Position numbers and translations under genes: made by a program. A DNA stretch of 64,000 nt from an uncultured Shimia sp. (GTDB taxonomy: Bacteria; Pseudomonadota; Alphaproteobacteria; Rhodobacterales; Rhodobacteraceae): the NCBI RefSeq assembly GCF_947498095.1, contig NZ_CANMJE010000002.1:62001-126000 (forward strand). Reading direction: 5' to 3'. The notes under the pieces are model-generated. The model made no database searches and was not told where the DNA came from. It worked only from the letters and a program-made list of their open reading frames with translations. The number at the start of each line of letters is the position of its first letter. Positions within the stretch are counted from its first letter, which is position 1. Positions 25,411 through 35,834 of this stretch are shown here, piece by piece.

Positions 25411-26811
25411 ATGATCCCGGTCAGAGGGTTTGACAATCAGAAGGTGGCGGTTCTGGGGCTTGGACGCTCGGGGTTGGCGACGGCGCGGGCTTTACGCGAG
25501 GGCGGGGCGGTGCCGCTGTGCTGGGACGACAATCCAGAGGCGCGGGCACGGGCCGTGGCCGAAGAGTTCACCTGCAGTGACTTGATGAAACAGGGCGCGT
25601 TTGACGATGTGGCGACGTTGATCGTGTCCCCCGGCATTCCGCATTTGTATCCTGAACCGAACCCGGTTGTGGCAGCCGCTCAGGCGGCGGGTGTGCCGGT
25701 CGACAATGACATCGGATTGTTCTTTCGCTCTTTTGCTACATCCGAGTGGAACCATTTTGAAGTTATGCCCAAAGTGGTGGCTGTGACGGGATCGAACGGT
25801 AAATCCACCACCTCGGCGCTGATCCACCATGTTCTGGATCAGGCCGGGCGACGGACGCAGCTGGCGGGCAATATTGGCCGGGGCGTGTTGGATGTTGAGC
25901 CAGCAGAGGACGGAGATGTGGTTGTGCTGGAGCTGTCCAGCTATCAGACCGAACTGGCGCGCAGCCTGACACCGGATGTGGCTGTTTTCACCAACCTCTC
26001 GCCCGACCATCTGGACCGGCACGGTGGCATGGGTGGCTATTTTGCCGCCAAGCGAAGATTGTTTTCCGAGGGTGGACCGGATCGGGCCGTCGTGGGCGTA
26101 GACGACGCCGAAGGCGCCTATCTTGCCGGGCAGCTTTCAATGGGACGTGCAGATGATCGAGTGATCCGGGTCTCCGTAGACAGGAAACTCACAGGACCTG
26201 GCTGGAACGTGTTCTCAAAGAAAGGTTTCCTGAGCGAGTACCGCAAGGGGCGTCAGGCTGGATCTATTGATCTGCGCGCGATCAAAGGGCTGCCGGGAAC
26301 CCACAATCATCAGAACGCCTGCGCGGCCTACGCCGTATGCCGTACGTTGGGTCTGGCGCCGCGCGTGATTGAAGAGGGCTTTGCCTCGTACCCCGGATTG
26401 CCGCACCGCTCGCAGATTGTCGCCGAGGCAGGGGGCGTGACTTATGTGAATGACAGCAAGGCCACCAATGTGGATGCCGCGTCAAAGGCGCTGAGCGCGT
26501 TCAAACGTATTCGCTGGATCTGTGGTGGTCTAGAGAAAGAAGGCGGTCTGGGCGATCTGGTGGAGGCTGCGGGCGAGGTGATCAAGGCCTATGTGATCGG
26601 CCGGGAAGCTGCAGCATTTGCCATGCAGCTCAAGGGGATCGACGCCGAAGTCTGCACAACCATGGAGGCCGCGGTGGCCAAGGCTGTGGCCGATGCGGAA
26701 GATGGTGACACCGTGTTGCTGGCTCCTGCGGCGGCGAGTTTCGACCAGTATGACAGCTTTGAAAAACGCGGCGATGACTTTACAGCGCAAGTGTTGGCCC
26801 GGACCGAATAA
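25411..26811 (+). CDS. murD: UDP-MurNAc-L-alanine:D-glutamate ligase
   Basis: The 466-residue Mur ligase has an N-terminal Rossmann domain ([15 protein letters not shown]), P-loop GSNGKS at 127-132, and the [14 protein letters not shown] segment in the C-domain. It adds D-Glu to UDP-MurNAc-L-Ala. It is the last peptidoglycan gene before a 3.8-kb interruption of the cluster. Confidence 0.97.
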   Translation: MIPVRGFDNQKVAVLGLGRSGLATARALREGGAVPLCWDDNPEARARAVAEEFTCSDLMKQGAFDDVATLIVSPGIPHLYPEPNPVVAAAQAAGVPVDNDIGLFFRSFATSEWNHFEVMPKVVAVTGSNGKSTTSALIHHVLDQAGRRTQLAGNIGRGVLDVEPAEDGDVVVLELSSYQTELARSLTPDVAVFTNLSPDHLDRHGGMGGYFAAKRRLFSEGGPDRAVVGVDDAEGAYLAGQLSMGRADDRVIRVSVDRKLTGPGWNVFSKKGFLSEYRKGRQAGSIDLRAIKGLPGTHNHQNACAAYAVCRTLGLAPRVIEEGFASYPGLPHRSQIVAEAGGVTYVNDSKATNVDAASKALSAFKRIRWICGGLEKEGGLGDLVEAAGEVIKAYVIGREAAAFAMQLKGIDAEVCTTMEAAVAKAVADAEDGDTVLLAPAAASFDQYDSFEKRGDDFTAQVLARTE

Positions 26812-26892
26812 TCGTACGCATTGTGACGCGCGAGGTCAGACGAGCGCAACACAGCTCTAAGTAATTGTCTAGAATCGTGATACACTCATAGA

Positions 26893-26941
26893 GGCAGGGA
26901 AGACTCTGCGTCTCCCCTGCGTTTTGACGCTTTGCTTTTTT
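26893..26941 (+). terminator. Imperfect hairpin with trailing T-run after murD
   Basis: GCAGGG-A-AGAC pairs with GTCT-C-CCCTGC around a 5-nt loop (26893-26919), with one mismatch. A T-run follows at 26935-26941, but 15 bp downstream. This is a weak terminator candidate directly before the endonuclease ribosome binding site. Confidence 0.35.
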
Positions 26942-26955
26942 AGGGGAGATTTTTG

Positions 26956-27684
26956 ATGAACGATCCTTTTCAGATGCAACCCGAGTTGCGCTATGGCGCA
27001 CCGGTGTGTGACCAGATCCTGACCGGGCGATATTTTACCATTGGGTATTCCTGGTATTTCCGGCAGTCCAAGTGGACACTCGAGATCATCAATCGCAACG
27101 ATTACTTGCTGACCGATGTGGACCGCCGGGACCACTTTCGCGCCGATACCCGCATTCCGCACCGGTTCCGGGCCAGTCTGGATGCTTACCGAGGCAGTGG
27201 ATTTGACCGGGGGCACCTGGTGGCCAGTGCCAATCAGGATACGCAGGAAATCCAGAACAGCGAGACGTTCCTGCTGTCCAACATGGCGCCGCAGGTGCCG
27301 AACTTTAACCGACGCATCTGGCGCGAGCTGGAAAGCAAGATCCGCGAACTGAATGCGCGCGAAGAAACACTAGAAACCTATGTGCTGAATTGCCCGGTGT
27401 TCTATTTCGGCGAGGCGGTCGAGACCATCGGCGATGCGGATGACGAGTATGGGATCTACATCCCGGTCCCGCATGCCTTTGTCAAAAGCGTTTTGACCGA
27501 GGATATTCGCGGGCGGTTGAAGCTTTGGACGTTCGAGATGAAGAACCAGCAGTTGGATGGCGAGCTGGAGGACTATCTGGTCAAGACCTATGATGCCGAG
27601 CAGCTGGTTGGTGGACGGTTCTGGGACCGCATCAGCGGCGGTGATCTGCACGAGCAGAAGAAGACCCCGATTGATATGTGGTGA
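26956..27684 (+). CDS. DNA/RNA non-specific endonuclease (NUC1 family)
   Basis: The 242-residue beta-beta-alpha-metal nuclease has D84-R-G-H87 (DRGHLVASAN; the family motif is DRGH) and the downstream Mg-site region SNMAPQVPNFN (N109, N117, N119). The family cuts DNA and RNA without sequence preference. Unlike secreted Serratia-type enzymes it shows no signal peptide: it begins MNDPFQMQPELRYG after AGGGGAG. A cytoplasmic product is therefore predicted, unless an unrecognised route exports it. It is convergent with the outer-membrane protein gene, 20 bp away. Confidence 0.88.
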   Translation: MNDPFQMQPELRYGAPVCDQILTGRYFTIGYSWYFRQSKWTLEIINRNDYLLTDVDRRDHFRADTRIPHRFRASLDAYRGSGFDRGHLVASANQDTQEIQNSETFLLSNMAPQVPNFNRRIWRELESKIRELNAREETLETYVLNCPVFYFGEAVETIGDADDEYGIYIPVPHAFVKSVLTEDIRGRLKLWTFEMKNQQLDGELEDYLVKTYDAEQLVGGRFWDRISGGDLHEQKKTPIDMW

Positions 27685-27704
27685 TCCGGCGCGTCGGAGC
27701 GGGT

Positions 27705-28340
27705 TCAGAACTTGAGAAGGTAGGTCACCTTCACGCTGTTGGCCTCCCAGTTGGGATCGTATGTCACGGTCCCATTCGATGGCTTGTCCAGCGTATTTTT
27801 GAAATTGTCGTGAATAAACTCAACCCGCAGCACCCCGCTGCCCAAAGGCTTTTGCGCGCCGAACCCGGCGGTTAAGCCGCCGACAATGGCGCTGTCGGTG
27901 GCACCTGGCACGGTCACGGCGCTGTCGCCCATGACAAATCCAAGCCCAAGGCTGCCAAACAGACTCCAGTCGTTTGCGACCTCGGTGCCGTAGGTGCCAC
28001 GCAAACGGACAGTGGCGTCATGCGAACAGAAATAGGGGGCAGACGTGCCGGAGGAACACTTGACGCCCGTGCCATTTTGCTTGAGGTCGCTGCCAAACGA
28101 GATGTCGGTGTCGATCTCGAGCGCTGCAAAACTTCCGTCGAGGTCCCAGCTATACCCACCCGTCAAGCCAAGCGCCCCGGTATCAAGCTCGGAATAGCGG
28201 GTGCCGGTGCCGCCGCCATCTGACTCTGCATCCGTGTAGCCTAGGCCCGCGCCAAAATAGAACCCCTCGGCCAAGGCCTGAGAGCCGCACATCGTCGATA
28301 AGGCCAGCAACCCGGCCGCCAACTTGGTGGTTTGTGGCAT
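27705..28340 (-). CDS. Outer membrane beta-barrel protein
   Basis: The 211-residue protein has a Sec signal (about 1-24, cut after QALA). Alternating hydrophobic strands follow, beginning FYFGAGLGYTDAES, and the last residues VKVTYLLKF end in Phe, the signal for BAM-dependent insertion. The size suggests an 8-strand barrel of the OmpX/opacity type. A Cys pair (CSSGTSAPYFC) may form a loop disulfide. It lies inside the dcw interruption on the opposite strand. Confidence 0.82.
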   Translation of the reverse strand: MPQTTKLAAGLLALSTMCGSQALAEGFYFGAGLGYTDAESDGGGTGTRYSELDTGALGLTGGYSWDLDGSFAALEIDTDISFGSDLKQNGTGVKCSSGTSAPYFCSHDATVRLRGTYGTEVANDWSLFGSLGLGFVMGDSAVTVPGATDSAIVGGLTAGFGAQKPLGSGVLRVEFIHDNFKNTLDKPSNGTVTYDPNWEANSVKVTYLLKF

Positions 28341-28398
28341 TGCACAAATCTCCCGCTACACCAAAAGACTAGCACAACCTGAGGCTTACAGCCAATCA

Positions 28399-29601
28399 CT
28401 AACCTGTGGGCGGTGTTTTGGCGACGCGTTCCGCAATGGCCTTGCCTGCGGCCCAGCCCGAAGACCACGCCCATTGAAAGTTGTAGCCCCCAAGCCAACC
28501 GGTGACGTCCACCGCCTCGCCGATGACATAGAGACCGGGCTGAGTCTTTGCTTCCATTGTGCGCGACGACAACCCGTCGGTATCGATGCCGCCAAGGGTC
28601 ACTTCGGCGGTGCGATAACCTTCGGTGGCAGTGGGGCGCAGCGACCAGTTTTGCAGCCGTTCTGAAAGTTCCCGTAAGGCTGCATCGCTTTGATCGGCAA
28701 GATTTCCGGTCAGCGCCCAGTCGTGGCTGAGGTAATCCGCCACTTTGGCGGGCAAGAGGTATCCCAGGACCGTTGAAAGATTGCGGCGCCCGTCGGTTTG
28801 GCGTCGGGCTTTCAGGCTTTCAAACGGGTCCGTGTCTGGCAACAGGTTGATCTGGATGTCCTCGCCCTCGTGCCAAAAAGAGCTGATTTGCAACATGGCC
28901 GGGCCGGACAGGCCCCGGTGGGTGAACAGCATGGCCTCGTCAAACGACGTATTTGCGGCACTTGCGCGCACGGGCAGGGCCGTGCCGGACAGGGGCTTGA
29001 AAGGTGTCTCTGAAAAAGTGAATGGCACCAATGCGGGACGGGTATCGGTCAGGGACAGGGCAAACTGTCGGGCGATGTCATAGGCCAGCCCGGTCGCGCC
29101 CATCTTGGGGATCGACTTGCCGCCCGTGGCCAAGACCAGATTGCTGCAGGTCAGTGTTACAAGTGCGCCTTGGGACTTGGTTACAACTTTGAACCTCTGA
29201 CCATCTTGCGTGACGGACAGGATCGATGTGTTGAGCCGCAGCTCTGCCCCAACCTTGTCCATCTCTGCGCGCAGCATGGCGATGATGTCCTTGGCGCTGG
29301 TATCGCAGAACAACTGGCCAAGCGTTTTCTCGTGATAGGGAATGTCGTGGCGCGTGACGAGATCGATGAAATCCCATTGCGTATAGCGGCTGAGTGCGGA
29401 TTTGCAGAAATGCGGGTTTGCGCTCAGAAAGTTCTCTGGCCCGGCATAAATGTTGGTGAAGTTGCAACGCCCGCCACCGGAAATCCGGATCTTCTCGCCC
29501 GGCGCTTTGGCATGGTCAATGACAAGGGTGCGCCCGCCCGTGTGGCCGGCGCACATCATACCGGCGGCGCCGGCGCCAAGAATGATCGTGTCATAGTGCA
29601 T
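28399..29601 (-). CDS. NAD(P)/FAD-dependent oxidoreductase, HI0933/YhiN family
   Basis: The 400-residue flavoprotein has its FAD motif at 6-18 (IILGAGAAGMMCA), GGGRCNFTN, LVLATGGKSIPKMGATG, and the C-terminal GEAVDVTGWLGGYNFQWAWSSG. Together these define the HI0933-like (BaiN/YhiN) group. The start at 29601 is preferred; the longer reading would enter the palindromic repeat at 29646. Cellular role is unknown. BaiN in gut bacteria reduces bile-acid intermediates, but that function should not be transferred. Confidence 0.88.
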   Translation of the reverse strand: MHYDTIILGAGAAGMMCAGHTGGRTLVIDHAKAPGEKIRISGGGRCNFTNIYAGPENFLSANPHFCKSALSRYTQWDFIDLVTRHDIPYHEKTLGQLFCDTSAKDIIAMLRAEMDKVGAELRLNTSILSVTQDGQRFKVVTKSQGALVTLTCSNLVLATGGKSIPKMGATGLAYDIARQFALSLTDTRPALVPFTFSETPFKPLSGTALPVRASAANTSFDEAMLFTHRGLSGPAMLQISSFWHEGEDIQINLLPDTDPFESLKARRQTDGRRNLSTVLGYLLPAKVADYLSHDWALTGNLADQSDAALRELSERLQNWSLRPTATEGYRTAEVTLGGIDTDGLSSRTMEAKTQPGLYVIGEAVDVTGWLGGYNFQWAWSSGWAAGKAIAERVAKTPPTG

Positions 29602-29645
29602 GGGGGCGGGGTGCCTGATGTTGCGGTGGGGGTCAAGAGGCAGAG

Positions 29646-29673
29646 GTAGGTCGGACAAGATTGTCCGACCTAC
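29646..29673. repeat. 28-bp perfect palindrome, copy 1
   Basis: Two 13-bp arms, GTAGGTCGGACAA and its exact complement, flank GA. A near-identical copy lies at 60125-60152. It sits between two minus-strand genes (29601 start, 29707 stop). Short palindromes repeated in intergenic gaps are typical of REP-like elements. Confidence 0.85.
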
Positions 29674-29706
29674 GAGCCGTAGGTGTGCGGTGACCCCTGC
29701 GTGAGC

Positions 29707-30408
29707 TTAGTTGATCGCGCAATCGTCGCTGAACTTGGTCGCGACTCCGCTGATAGAGGCCGGGCGGTTTTCAAACTTCACAACGACTTGTGTCAGGGGG
29801 GCTTCGTCCACAGCGGTGCGGGCCTCGTTGGCCAGCGGCAGGATCAGGTCTGCCAAAGCAGCTTCGGACCGGCTCCAGAGGGTGCCGTCGATCTTGAGGC
29901 GCTCATCACCAACCAGATCCGTGCGATCCCGCGCAATCGGCAGGACATCAGCATACATGCGCTGGAAACGTTTTGAGCCGGCAAAGTCCAACTCGTCAAA
30001 CTTGCTGAATTCGATCTTGGTGGGGCGCAGTTGTTTCAGCGGTGGCACGGTGATCGTGCCGACACCGGGTGATGCCGGATCTTCAACCAGGTTCCAGACG
30101 TAATTGTCCGGCACCTCGATGCCATAGGCGTGCTCAAAGTCCCAGAAGTAACGAATGACGCCTTTGAAGGTGGGGAAGCCGCCGTCCTGATACTTGCAGT
30201 TGAACGGGGTTTTCGCGGTGTAGAGCGCGATATGGTTGACCTTGTTCAACACGCCATAAGCGGCGGTGCGTTTCTTTTTCTCGTCAGCGAGCTCTTGCTT
30301 GACCGCGTCAAGGTCTGTCCTGAGCTCACCAATTTGGCTGTTCATAGCAAAATAAACACCACCAGCACCGATCGCGAGTGCTGCGGCCATTCCAATAGCA
30401 TAGTTCAT
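29707..30408 (-). CDS. Membrane-anchored protein of unknown function
   Basis: The 233-residue protein has one N-terminal transmembrane helix (about 3-22), a short coiled coil (about 25-50, rich in E/K/D), then a soluble domain. It contains YGIEVPDNYVWNL and a basic IPxLKQLRPTKIE-like strand region. The layout resembles DUF4230 proteins, but I am not certain. The start at 30408 places the helix at the very N-terminus. It is divergent from ftsW. Confidence 0.75.
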   Translation of the reverse strand: MNYAIGMAAALAIGAGGVYFAMNSQIGELRTDLDAVKQELADEKKKRTAAYGVLNKVNHIALYTAKTPFNCKYQDGGFPTFKGVIRYFWDFEHAYGIEVPDNYVWNLVEDPASPGVGTITVPPLKQLRPTKIEFSKFDELDFAGSKRFQRMYADVLPIARDRTDLVGDERLKIDGTLWSRSEAALADLILPLANEARTAVDEAPLTQVVVKFENRPASISGVATKFSDDCAIN

Positions 30409-30610
30409 AATAATGTCCGTCCTGTTGTGCCCTGACACCAAAACTCGGCGAGGCGGATAACGCTGTATCAAACATAAATGCCCACGATTTCTGGGATCGG
30501 CAAATTTCCACTGGGTTTCAGCCGACTCTATGCAAGAGTCTCACCCCGTGCTAAAGTTTCGATCAGACCCGGAAAACGGGCGTTTCGAGAGGCAGATCGG
30601 CGGGTATCCG

Positions 30611-31777
30611 ATGACAGAGATGGTTTATGGCACGCTTCCTGTTCAGGGGGGTGAGCCGGTCCTACCTAAATGGTGGCGCACACTGGATAAGTGGTCGATG
30701 GTGGCCATTCTGGCGCTGTTTGGCGTTGGTCTTTTGCTGGGTATGGCAGCATCGCCTCCCTTGGCTGAAAAGAACGGCTTTGACGCCTTTCACTATGTTG
30801 AGAAACAGGTGATTTTCGGCAGCGCGGCACTGGTGGCCATGCTGCTCACGTCGATGATGAGCCCGACCATGGTGCGACGTCTGGCGACAATCGGCTTTAT
30901 CGTGTCGTTCATTGCGTTGCTGGGCCTGCCGTTTTTCGGCACCGATTTCGGCAAGGGTGCGACGCGTTGGTATTCTCTTGGGTTTGCCAGTGTTCAGCCT
31001 TCCGAGTTCCTGAAGCCCGCCTTCGTGATTGTTGCCGCCTGGCTGATGGCTGCGAACGAAGAGATCAACGGTCCTCCGGGGCGGATGTGGTCCTTTTTGT
31101 TGATGATCACGATCGTTTTGATCCTGGCGTTGCAGCCCGATTTCGGTCAGGCCAGCTTGATCCTATTCGGCTGGGCCGTGATGTATTTCGTCTCAGGCGC
31201 GCCAATGACGCTGATCGGGGCCATTATCATTTCGATCTATCCCGCCGCCCGGTTTGCCTATTTGAATTCAGAGCACTTTGCCCGCCGGATTGACGGGTTT
31301 CTGGATCGCAGTGTCGATCCGACCACCCAGATTGGCTATGCCACCAATGCCATTCGCGAAGGCGGCCTTTATGGTGTTGGTGTTGGCGAAGGGCAGGTGA
31401 AGTGGTCCCTGCCGGATGCGCATACCGATTTTATTATTGCTGTGGCTGCAGAAGAGTACGGGTTGATCCTCGTTCTCGTAGTGATCGCTCTCTATTCAAT
31501 CGTTGTGGTCCGCAGCTTTTTCCGCCTAATGCGCGAACGTAATCCGTTTACGCGGCTGGCTGGCACCGGGCTTGCGGCAATGTTTGGCGTTCAGGCCATG
31601 ATCAATATGGGCGTCGCCGTACGTCTTTTGCCGTCCAAAGGCATGACCCTGCCGTTTGTTAGCTATGGCGGATCGTCATTGATTGCCGGGGGGATTGCAG
31701 TCGGAATGCTTTTGGCGTTTACCCGCACCCGCCCACAGGGCGAAATCGGTGAGATTCTTCGGGGACACACAAGATGA
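30611..31777 (+). CDS. ftsW: Septal peptidoglycan polymerase FtsW
   Basis: The 388-residue SEDS protein has about ten membrane helices. [21 protein letters not shown], with the conserved R and the PSE motif, is diagnostic, as is [15 protein letters not shown] with the catalytic Asp region and PFVSYGGSS near the end. It polymerises glycan from lipid II with FtsI. The start at 30611 (MTEMVYG) is chosen because upstream codons lack a hydrophobic or family-like pattern. It overlaps murG by ATGA. Confidence 0.96.
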   Translation: MTEMVYGTLPVQGGEPVLPKWWRTLDKWSMVAILALFGVGLLLGMAASPPLAEKNGFDAFHYVEKQVIFGSAALVAMLLTSMMSPTMVRRLATIGFIVSFIALLGLPFFGTDFGKGATRWYSLGFASVQPSEFLKPAFVIVAAWLMAANEEINGPPGRMWSFLLMITIVLILALQPDFGQASLILFGWAVMYFVSGAPMTLIGAIIISIYPAARFAYLNSEHFARRIDGFLDRSVDPTTQIGYATNAIREGGLYGVGVGEGQVKWSLPDAHTDFIIAVAAEEYGLILVLVVIALYSIVVVRSFFRLMRERNPFTRLAGTGLAAMFGVQAMINMGVAVRLLPSKGMTLPFVSYGGSSLIAGGIAVGMLLAFTRTRPQGEIGEILRGHTR

Positions 31778-32871
31778 GACCAAAGCCATTGCTGGTGATT
31801 GCGGCAGGCGGCACAGGCGGACACATGTTCCCTGCACAGGCGCTGGCCGAGGTGATGCTGCGCAAGGGCTGGCGGGTCAAGCTGACCACCGATGCCCGCG
31901 GCGCGCGCTATACCAGCGGTTTCCCCCACACGGTCGAGATCGAAGAAGTGTCCAGCGCGACTTTTGCGCGTGGCGGTCTTTTGGCCAAGCTGGCGGTGCC
32001 GTTCCGCATTCTGGGCGGTGTCGTGAAGACCGCGATGACCTTTCGCAAAGACCGCCCCGAAGTCGTCGTGGGCTTTGGCGGCTATCCCAGCATTCCGGCG
32101 ATGGGTGCGGCGTGGCTGTTAAAGCTGCCGCGCATGATCCATGAACAGAACGGTATCCTAGGGCGTGTGAACGAGAAATTTGCCAGCCGCGTTAACGTGA
32201 TAGCCTGTGGCACGTGGCCAACCAAACTGCCCGAAGGGATCGAAGGCACGCACACGGGCAACCCGGTGCGTGGTGCTGTTCTGGAGCGCGCAGGTGCCGC
32301 TTATATCGCACCCGGCGATTACCCCATGTCGATCCTGGTGATTGGTGGCTCGCAAGGCGCGCGCATTCTCAGCGACACTGTCCCCGGCGCCATTGCCGCG
32401 CTGCCCGAAGGCCTGCTGCGCAACGTTCGCGTCAGCCATCAGGCGCGCGATGAAGATTTTGATCGGGTGACGGCATTTTATGCCGAAGCTGGTATCAACG
32501 CTGACGTGCAACCGTTTTTTCATGACGTGCCCAAGCGGATGAGTGAGGCGCAACTGGTGATTTCACGCTCGGGTGCCTCCTCAGTGGCAGATATCAGCGT
32601 GGTGGGGCGACCCTCGATCCTGATCCCCTTTGCAGCGGCGACCGGAGACCACCAGACCGCCAATGCGCGCGGTTTGGTTGAGGCCGGGGGTGCCATTCTG
32701 ATCCCAGAGAGCAAACTGAGCGTCGACAGTCTAAAAGACCAGATTACTACCATTCTCGCCAACCCGGACGGAGCCAGCCAGATGTCGCGAGCAGCTTTGT
32801 CAGTGGGCAAGCCCGAGGCAACTGAAACCCTCGTGGCGATGGTTGAGATGTTGGCAAGCAAGGAAGAATAA
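31774..32871 (+). CDS. murG: UDP-GlcNAc:lipid I GlcNAc transferase
   Basis: The 365-residue GT28 enzyme has the N-terminal lipid I site [14 protein letters not shown], then [12 protein letters not shown] and GGSQGARI. The C-domain acceptor region [16 protein letters not shown] segment and [14 protein letters not shown] follow. It makes lipid II at the inner membrane face. It is tightly coupled to ftsW. Confidence 0.97.
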   Translation: MRPKPLLVIAAGGTGGHMFPAQALAEVMLRKGWRVKLTTDARGARYTSGFPHTVEIEEVSSATFARGGLLAKLAVPFRILGGVVKTAMTFRKDRPEVVVGFGGYPSIPAMGAAWLLKLPRMIHEQNGILGRVNEKFASRVNVIACGTWPTKLPEGIEGTHTGNPVRGAVLERAGAAYIAPGDYPMSILVIGGSQGARILSDTVPGAIAALPEGLLRNVRVSHQARDEDFDRVTAFYAEAGINADVQPFFHDVPKRMSEAQLVISRSGASSVADISVVGRPSILIPFAAATGDHQTANARGLVEAGGAILIPESKLSVDSLKDQITTILANPDGASQMSRAALSVGKPEATETLVAMVEMLASKEE

Positions 32872-32874
32872 AAG

Positions 32875-34272
32875 ATGAGTGCTGCAACCAAACTGCCCGG
32901 CGACGTTGGCCCGATCCATTTTGTGGGCATCGGGGGTATTGGTATGTCGGGTATCGCCGAGGTGCTACTGAACCACGGCTATGTGGTGCAGGGCTCGGAT
33001 CTGAAAGAGTCCAAGATCACCCAGCGGCTCGTCGAGCATGGCGCCACATTGTTCGTCGGGCAAAAGGCTGAGAATCTGGAGAACGCCGAGGTTGTGGTGA
33101 TCTCAAGCGCGATCAAGCCGGGCAACCCGGAACTGGACGAAGCGCGTCGCCGCGGTTTACCCGTGGTGCGCCGGGCCGAAATGCTGGCCGAGTTGATGCG
33201 GCTCAAATCCAACGTCGCCGTGGCAGGTACCCACGGTAAAACAACGACCACGACAATGGTTGCGGCCTTGCTGGATCATGGTCGTTATGACCCGACTGTT
33301 ATCAATGGCGGCATCATTCACGCCTATGGCTCGAACGCCCGCGTAGGCGATGGAGAGTGGATGGTGGTTGAGGCAGATGAGAGCGATGGCACGTTCAACC
33401 GTCTGCCTGCTACGATTGCAATCGTGACCAATATCGACCCCGAGCATATGGAGCATTGGGGAACCGAAGAGGCGCTGCACAAAGGGTTTGAAGACTTTGT
33501 GTCTAACATCCCGTTTTACGGATTGGCCGTGTGCTGCACCGACGACCCGGACGTCCAGACGCTGGTCGGCAAGATCACGGATCGACGTGTGGTGACCTTT
33601 GGCTTCAATGCGCAGGCCGATGTGCGCGCGGTGAACCTGACCTACAAAGCGGGCGTTGCACATTTCGACATCGCCTTGCAAAGCGAAGACAGCATGATCG
33701 AAGATTGCAGCCTGCCGATGCCCGGAGATCACAACGTCTCTAACGCGCTGAGTGCCGTGGCCGTGGCGCGACATCTCGGCATGAAACGCGAAGAAATCCG
33801 CGAGGCGCTTGCGGCTTTTGGTGGGGTCAATCGTCGCTTTACCAAGGTTGGCGAATGGCAAGGCATTCCGATCATCGACGATTACGGCCACCATCCGGTT
33901 GAGATCGCAGCCGTTTTGAAGGCTGCGCGTCAAGCCTGTGACGGACGAGTGATCGCCGTGCATCAACCGCACCGCTATACGCGGCTGCATTCGCTATTCG
34001 AAGATTTCTGTGCCTGTTTCAATGAGGCCGATGTTGTCGGCATCGCCGAAGTGTTTGCCGCGGGCGAAGATCCAATCCCCGGAGCCAGCCGCGATGATCT
34101 GGTGGCCGGGCTGGTCGCACACGGGCATCGCCACGCCATAGCGGTTGATACCGAAGAAGACCTTGAGGCGCTGGTGCGCGCCGAGGCCAAACCGGGTGAC
34201 ATGGTCGTCTGTCTTGGGGCCGGGACCATCAGCGCCTGGGCCAACAATCTGGCGCAACGGCTGGCTGGCTGA
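32875..34272 (+). CDS. murC: UDP-MurNAc:L-alanine ligase
   Basis: The 465-residue Mur ligase has an N-terminal Rossmann motif ([17 protein letters not shown]), P-loop GTHGKT at 118-123, and the C-domain segment [10 protein letters not shown]. It adds the first amino acid to UDP-MurNAc. It is 3 bp after murG. Confidence 0.97.
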   Translation: MSAATKLPGDVGPIHFVGIGGIGMSGIAEVLLNHGYVVQGSDLKESKITQRLVEHGATLFVGQKAENLENAEVVVISSAIKPGNPELDEARRRGLPVVRRAEMLAELMRLKSNVAVAGTHGKTTTTTMVAALLDHGRYDPTVINGGIIHAYGSNARVGDGEWMVVEADESDGTFNRLPATIAIVTNIDPEHMEHWGTEEALHKGFEDFVSNIPFYGLAVCCTDDPDVQTLVGKITDRRVVTFGFNAQADVRAVNLTYKAGVAHFDIALQSEDSMIEDCSLPMPGDHNVSNALSAVAVARHLGMKREEIREALAAFGGVNRRFTKVGEWQGIPIIDDYGHHPVEIAAVLKAARQACDGRVIAVHQPHRYTRLHSLFEDFCACFNEADVVGIAEVFAAGEDPIPGASRDDLVAGLVAHGHRHAIAVDTEEDLEALVRAEAKPGDMVVCLGAGTISAWANNLAQRLAG

Positions 34273-34349
34273 GCCTCGGACGCGGCGTTACGCCTTGATG
34301 TCGGACGCCTCCGGCGGGAGTATTTTGGGCAATACGAAGCCTGAGGCTC
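34271..34349 (+). repeat. Three-hairpin intergenic repeat, copy D
   Basis: Stem 1 is GGCG-TTA-CGCC (34284-34294). Stem 2 is CGGA-CGCC-TCCG (34302-34313). Stem 3 is GTATT-TTGGGC-AATAC (34320-34335). An outer GAGCCTC/GAGGCTC pair (34271-34277, 34343-34349) encloses the element. Here the core points toward the start of the downstream permease gene. Confidence 0.72.
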
Positions 34350-34371
34350 GTGCAAAGGAGAGGTGGCGCGC

Positions 34372-35580
34372 ATGGCGGAACATCTGAAACGGAATGTCGG
34401 CTTTGGCTTGCTGACCTCTTACGGTGTCGGGGTGATGATCGGCGCCGGGATTTACGTCTTGGTGGGTGCTGTTGCGGGACAGGCGGGGTCCTGGGCTTGG
34501 CTGGCGTTTGTGCTGGCTGGCCTGATCGCGCTGCCGTCTGCCTTGAGTTTCGCAGAGTTGTCCTCGCGGGTGCCCGAAGCCGGGGGCGCGGCTGCCTATA
34601 TGCGCGCGGCCTTTGAGGCGCCTTGGTTGGCGGCACTTGTCGGACTGGCAATGGTTCTGGCAGGCACAATATCGGCGGCGGCGGTCTTGCGCGGCGGAGT
34701 GGGGTATCTGACGGGGATTGTGCAGATCGACACCCCGGTTGCGATCATCGCACTCGGGCTGATCCTGACAGGGATTGCCATTTGGGGCGTTGTCGAAAGC
34801 CTGAGTTTTGCCGCCCTTCTGACCGTGATCGAAGTTGTCGGCCTGATCCTCGTGATCGGCGCAGGGTTCCTTGCGGCACCGGCGGCGCCAACAACCGAAG
34901 CGATTGCTGCAGCGGGGGATATCAATGCGGTTCTATATGGGGTACTGGCTGCCTCGGCGTTGGCGTTCTTTGCTTTTGTTGGCTTTGAAGACATCGTTAA
35001 TCTGGCCGAAGAAACACGCGACCCGGAACGCACGATGCCACGCGCCATCATTGCGGCACTGGTACTGGTCAGTCTGATCTATGCCCTTGTGGCCTTTGCC
35101 GCGACCCGCGCGGTGCCGCCTGCAATTCTGGCGCAAAGTGACCGGCCCCTTGTGTTGGTCTGGCAAGCCTATTCTACAACGCCGGCGGTGTTCCTGTCGG
35201 CAATTGCGGTTGCGGCGGCGCTGAACGGGGTGCTCGCGCAGATCGTGATGGCGGCGCGGGTGTTGTTTGGTCTGGGGCGGCAGGGTGGTCTGTTCGCGGT
35301 GTTTCACCATGTGCATCCACGCCTAGGCACGCCTGTGCTGGGCAGCCTTGGGGTTGGGGTGGCGGTGATCCTCTGTGCGCTGTGGTTGCCCGTGGCGACA
35401 TTGGCCGAAGTCAGCGCCACCGTTCTTTTGATGGTGTTTGTCTTGGTCAACGCTGCACTATTGCGTATGAAGTTGAAATCCGACGTCAGCCCGGCCTTTC
35501 AGGTGCCACGCGCGGTGCCAGTGTTGGGAATGCTGGCAAGTTTGACGGCGCTTGCCGTCGCATTGGGAGATTTTGCATGA
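34372..35580 (+). CDS. APC-family amino acid permease
   Basis: The 402-residue transporter has about 11-12 membrane helices. GVGVMIGAGIYVLVG is the substrate-binding break of helix 1, and FFAFVGFEDIVNLAEETRDPER is typical of helix 6 in APC carriers. The substrate is unknown. The ATG at 34372 is chosen (AAAGGAG 11 bp upstream); the GTG at 34363 is too close to the Shine-Dalgarno. It interrupts the murC-murB order and overlaps the next gene by ATGA. Confidence 0.88.
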   Translation: MAEHLKRNVGFGLLTSYGVGVMIGAGIYVLVGAVAGQAGSWAWLAFVLAGLIALPSALSFAELSSRVPEAGGAAAYMRAAFEAPWLAALVGLAMVLAGTISAAAVLRGGVGYLTGIVQIDTPVAIIALGLILTGIAIWGVVESLSFAALLTVIEVVGLILVIGAGFLAAPAAPTTEAIAAAGDINAVLYGVLAASALAFFAFVGFEDIVNLAEETRDPERTMPRAIIAALVLVSLIYALVAFAATRAVPPAILAQSDRPLVLVWQAYSTTPAVFLSAIAVAAALNGVLAQIVMAARVLFGLGRQGGLFAVFHHVHPRLGTPVLGSLGVGVAVILCALWLPVATLAEVSATVLLMVFVLVNAALLRMKLKSDVSPAFQVPRAVPVLGMLASLTALAVALGDFA

Positions 35581-35834
35581 GCCTGTCCCTGATCCTCGCG
35601 TGCCTCTGGGTACTAATGGCGACCGTCGTGGCGATGCTGCCCATGCGGCGGCAGTTTGTTCCTGGTGGCACATTGCTGTTTCTGGCGCCGGTTCTCATCG
35701 CCGTGATCTGGTGGGAACATGGCATGTGGTTTGGCATCGCGGCCCTTCTTGGGTTCCTGTCGATGATGCGCAACCCACTGCGATACTTGTGGCGCCGTGC
35801 CAAAGGTGAAAAACCGGAGATCCCCAGCGAATGA
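35577..35834 (+). CDS. DUF2484 family membrane protein, copy 1
   Basis: The 85-residue protein has two to three hydrophobic helices, starting MSLSLILACLWVLMA, with VIWWEHGMWFG and MMRNPLRYLWRRAKG near the end. DUF2484 genes are found between murC and murB in Rhodobacteraceae. Function is unknown; position suggests a division or envelope role. It overlaps both neighbours by ATGA. Confidence 0.85.
   Translation: MSLSLILACLWVLMATVVAMLPMRRQFVPGGTLLFLAPVLIAVIWWEHGMWFGIAALLGFLSMMRNPLRYLWRRAKGEKPEIPSE

Noticed and set aside
34363-34371. GTG start for the APC permease
   Set aside because: It lies only about 2 bp from the AAGGAG sequence; the ATG at 34372 has workable spacing.
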